64,000 bases of DNA from Bacteroidota bacterium. GTDB lineage: Bacteria > Bacteroidota > Bacteroidia > B-17B0 > Aurantibacillaceae. Positions 63,586-64,000 of the stretch are shown one piece after another (position 1 is the first letter of the stretch; each line of letters starts with the position of its first letter). The notes beneath the pieces are model-generated. The model had not been told where the DNA came from. It did no database searches and saw nothing but the letters and a program-made list of their open reading frames with translations. A program made the position numbers and the translations under genes. The stretch covers positions 1 through 64,000 of the forward strand of contig CANFTW010000002.1 of NCBI GenBank assembly GCA_947450025.1, given 5' to 3'.

Positions 63586-64000
63586 ATGCGTGCCATTTCA
63601 TTTGTAAGTCATATTGATAAATTAAGTTATCTGAAAACCTTTTATATTGAGGTGCCAGCAAACATTGTCAAAAAAATTGGCGGTATTGGTAAAATACGGT
63701 TACTCTGCAAAGTAAATCAACAAATAACCTTTCAGTGTGGCTTAATGTCGTTGCCAGAAGGTAAAGCCTATATTTCGATTAATAGTAAACGAATGAAAGA
63801 AATAAGCGTAACACATGGAGATGAAGTAAACGTTGTTTTAACCGAAGACACAAGTGAATATGGCGTTGATGTTCCTGAAGAATTAACCGAGTTATTTAAA
63901 CAAGACTCTGAAGCTAAAAGTCGTTTTAATTTATTAAAACCAGGCATGCAACGTTATATATTAAATTATGTAAATACTGTAAAATCTCCTCAACTCAGAG
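63586..64000 (+). CDS. YdeI/OmdA-like protein with DUF1905 domain, 3' end outside window
   Basis: The ATG at 63586 opens a frame of 138 codons that runs off the window. It starts MRAISFVSHIDKLSY, then a DUF1905 domain (FYIEVPANIVKKIGGIGKIR, LPEGKAYISINSKRMKEI, HGDEVNVVLTEDTSEYG) and enters the YdeI/OmdA region (VPEELTELFKQDSEAKSRFN, then KPGMQRYILNYVNTVKS). This family includes proteins tied to OmpD association and bacteriocin protection. The rest lies beyond base 64000. The frame is preceded by a spacer of 24 bases from the palindromic terminator. Confidence 0.85.
   Translation, partial: MRAISFVSHIDKLSYLKTFYIEVPANIVKKIGGIGKIRLLCKVNQQITFQCGLMSLPEGKAYISINSKRMKEISVTHGDEVNVVLTEDTSEYGVDVPEELTELFKQDSEAKSRFNLLKPGMQRYILNYVNTVKSPQLR

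Overview
The window reads as a piece of an AT-rich Bacteroidota chromosome, most like the Flavobacteriia/Sphingobacteriia side of the phylum. Supporting signs are three secreted proteins with type IX secretion (T9SS) C-terminal sorting domains, a DUF5686/CarboxypepD_reg outer-membrane protein, a DUF5522 small Cys-rich protein, an S16 ribosomal protein with an Ala/Lys-rich tail, A-rich rather than Shine-Dalgarno-like leaders, and promoters of the Bacteroidota type (TTG about 19 bases before TAnnTTTG). I see no rRNA, tRNA, CRISPR array, insertion sequence or prophage. No gene-free stretch exceeds 300 bases.

Layout. 1-5 kb: 3' part of a giant PKD-repeat adhesin-like protein, a sugar aminotransferase (WecE type) and the nucleotide-pool sanitiser RdgB. 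5-15 kb: THUMP rRNA methyltransferase, MlaF and MlaE, a double-Usp protein, rpsP, then a leftward operon of mlaD, a membrane Fe-S protein, a HAD-like protein, an HdrB-like CCG protein and a TPR lipoprotein, plus a His-rich membrane protein of unknown function. 15-27 kb: a small Cys-rich protein, a porin, a PLP enzyme, two paralogous secreted proteins, then a rightward run holding two enzymes of 2-aminomuconate (kynurenine-type) catabolism around thiL, a solitary Mrr-type endonuclease, and several small enzymes. 27-35 kb: ALDH7 lysine-catabolic dehydrogenase, FKBP/SlyD isomerase, OmpA lipoprotein, rseP-dxr. 35-47 kb: hemH, two T9SS proteins (one an M1 peptidase), pabB, a tandem pair of helical-repeat proteins, a polyprenyl synthase. 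47-58 kb: a double D-Ala-D-Ala ligase fusion, an Omp85-type barrel, a Cas4-like/DEDD double nuclease (DUF2779), a glycosyltransferase, a barrel gene broken by one in-frame stop, the MntR/MntH-Usp manganese pair with a readable promoter and operator, lptB. 58-64 kb: DUF5686 protein, a RetSat/CrtI-like oxidoreductase, a flavin reductase, a DUF465 protein and the start of a YdeI/OmdA-like gene.

How the genes connect. Envelope maintenance is the main theme: MlaD/E/F lipid transport, LptB, RseP, OmpA, Omp85 and DUF5686 barrels, and the Ddl fusion for peptidoglycan. Isoprenoid supply (dxr, polyprenyl synthase), heme (hemH), folate (pabB) and thiamine (thiL) are housekeeping. The observations I rate highest are the in-frame TGA that splits the barrel gene at 54014-54781, the 908-residue two-module Ddl, the Nramp-Usp fusion with its own MntR, promoter and palindromic operator, and the two-nuclease DUF2779 protein. 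I did not find a clearly new multi-gene system. The closest candidates are the MCE/Fe-S operon and the tandem helical-repeat pair. Several starts were moved from TTG or upstream ATG codons to internal ATGs where signal peptides, family N-termini or promoter elements demanded it.
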